A DNA stretch of 63,970 nt from Mesorhizobium sp. STM 4661 (lineage in GTDB: Bacteria > Pseudomonadota > Alphaproteobacteria > Rhizobiales > Rhizobiaceae), in NCBI RefSeq assembly GCF_000359125.1, contig NZ_CAAF010000020.1, forward strand, positions 1 to 63,970. Direction: 5' to 3'. The notes below the pieces were generated by a model. It made no database searches, was not told the DNA's origin, and saw only the letters and a program-made list of their open reading frames with translations. Shown here one piece after another: positions 63,848 to 63,970 of this stretch (positions within the stretch are counted from its first letter, which is position 1; each line of letters opens with the position of its first letter). The position numbers were made by a program, and so were the translations under genes.

Positions 63848-63970
63848 TTATGGCGCGACCAGCTTCTCGCGGCCGTCCGGCTCCACCATCTTGAGCTGGC
63901 TTTCGGAGCCTTCCGCTTCGAGGATGATATAGCTTTTGTCGTCTCCGCCGACGAAACTCAACCCGGCACT
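63848..63970 (-). CDS. Hypothetical protein, C-terminal fragment
   Basis: The last 40 codons of a minus-strand gene that enters from beyond the window: LSFVGGDDKSYIILEAEGSE and QLKMVEPDGREKLVAP before the stop at 63848-63850. Codon quality is good and it is convergent with the GST pseudogene. The family cannot be identified from this fragment. Confidence 0.6.
   Translation of the reverse strand, partial: SAGLSFVGGDDKSYIILEAEGSESQLKMVEPDGREKLVAP

Noticed and set aside
1..63970. tRNA or rRNA genes
   Set aside because: No conserved T-loop (GTTCGA-type) plus acceptor pairing or rRNA segments were noticed by eye; a tRNAscan-type search would be decisive.

Overview
The window is GC-rich, densely coded alphaproteobacterial chromosome, most probably Mesorhizobium or a close Phyllobacteriaceae relative. 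The evidence is a rhizobial-type core gene set (rpoH2, CarD, FdxA, a Suv3-like helicase, phbAB-phaR, DUF1036-pyk, purEK, ispG, ispA, mtgA), single-domain regulators beside small operons, and several intergenic repeat families of the kind scattered through rhizobial genomes. No rRNA, tRNA, CRISPR array, prophage or insertion sequence was recognised.

Layout. 1-1250: the tail of an unknown protein and a ccdAB toxin-antitoxin pair with a perfect operator palindrome. 1279-7686: a thiamine block, with thiamine diphosphokinase and an ABC-F ATPase on the minus strand and, divergently, a TPP riboswitch controlling thiBPQ. 7944-13766: an M48 lipoprotein peptidase, heat-shock sigma factor RpoH2, a polar amino acid ABC transporter and CarD. 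14172-18630: ferredoxin FdxA, an Hsp15-like S4 protein and a large Suv3-type RNA helicase. 18631-19383: an unusual gene-free stretch with a dense cluster of GANTC (CcrM) sites, a 52-bp direct repeat, an AT-rich segment and DnaA-box-like 9-mers. 19384-26187: PHB synthesis (phbB, phbA, phaR), two divergent citrate-synthase-family genes (one carrying an N-terminal HTH) and a patatin-like hydrolase preceded by PhaR-like operators.

26216-34848: a TetR regulator and operator facing an isoquinoline-oxidoreductase-like molybdenum enzyme (2Fe-2S subunit, Moco subunit, diheme cytochrome c), then an RND pump. 34949-43878: housekeeping and accessory genes, including an NmrA/epimerase-like protein with a divergent LysR, an MFS transporter, DUF1244, N-formylglutamate amidohydrolase, DUF1036-pyk, an alpha/beta hydrolase and a TPR protein. 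43991-45366: cysteine-free L36 and then a degenerate islet with a frameshifted DUF3592 gene. 45367-52786: purEK and an IclR-linked cluster of ABC importer, RidA and a SelA-like PLP enzyme that looks like a self-contained amino-compound uptake and breakdown unit. 52813-63970: a frameshifted flavoprotein monooxygenase, two DUF465 genes, ispG, a lytic transglycosylase, a CPT-like kinase, ispA, mtgA, L32, GlcG-like, HxlR with a divergent hydrolase, and a glutathione S-transferase pseudogene with at least three lesions.

The most unusual signals are the GANTC/DnaA-box-like region, the IclR-ABC-RidA-PLP cluster, the divergent HTH-citrate synthase pair, and the possible extension of the PhaR regulon to the patatin-like gene. 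All functions are read from sequence and remembered family knowledge; no database search was run.
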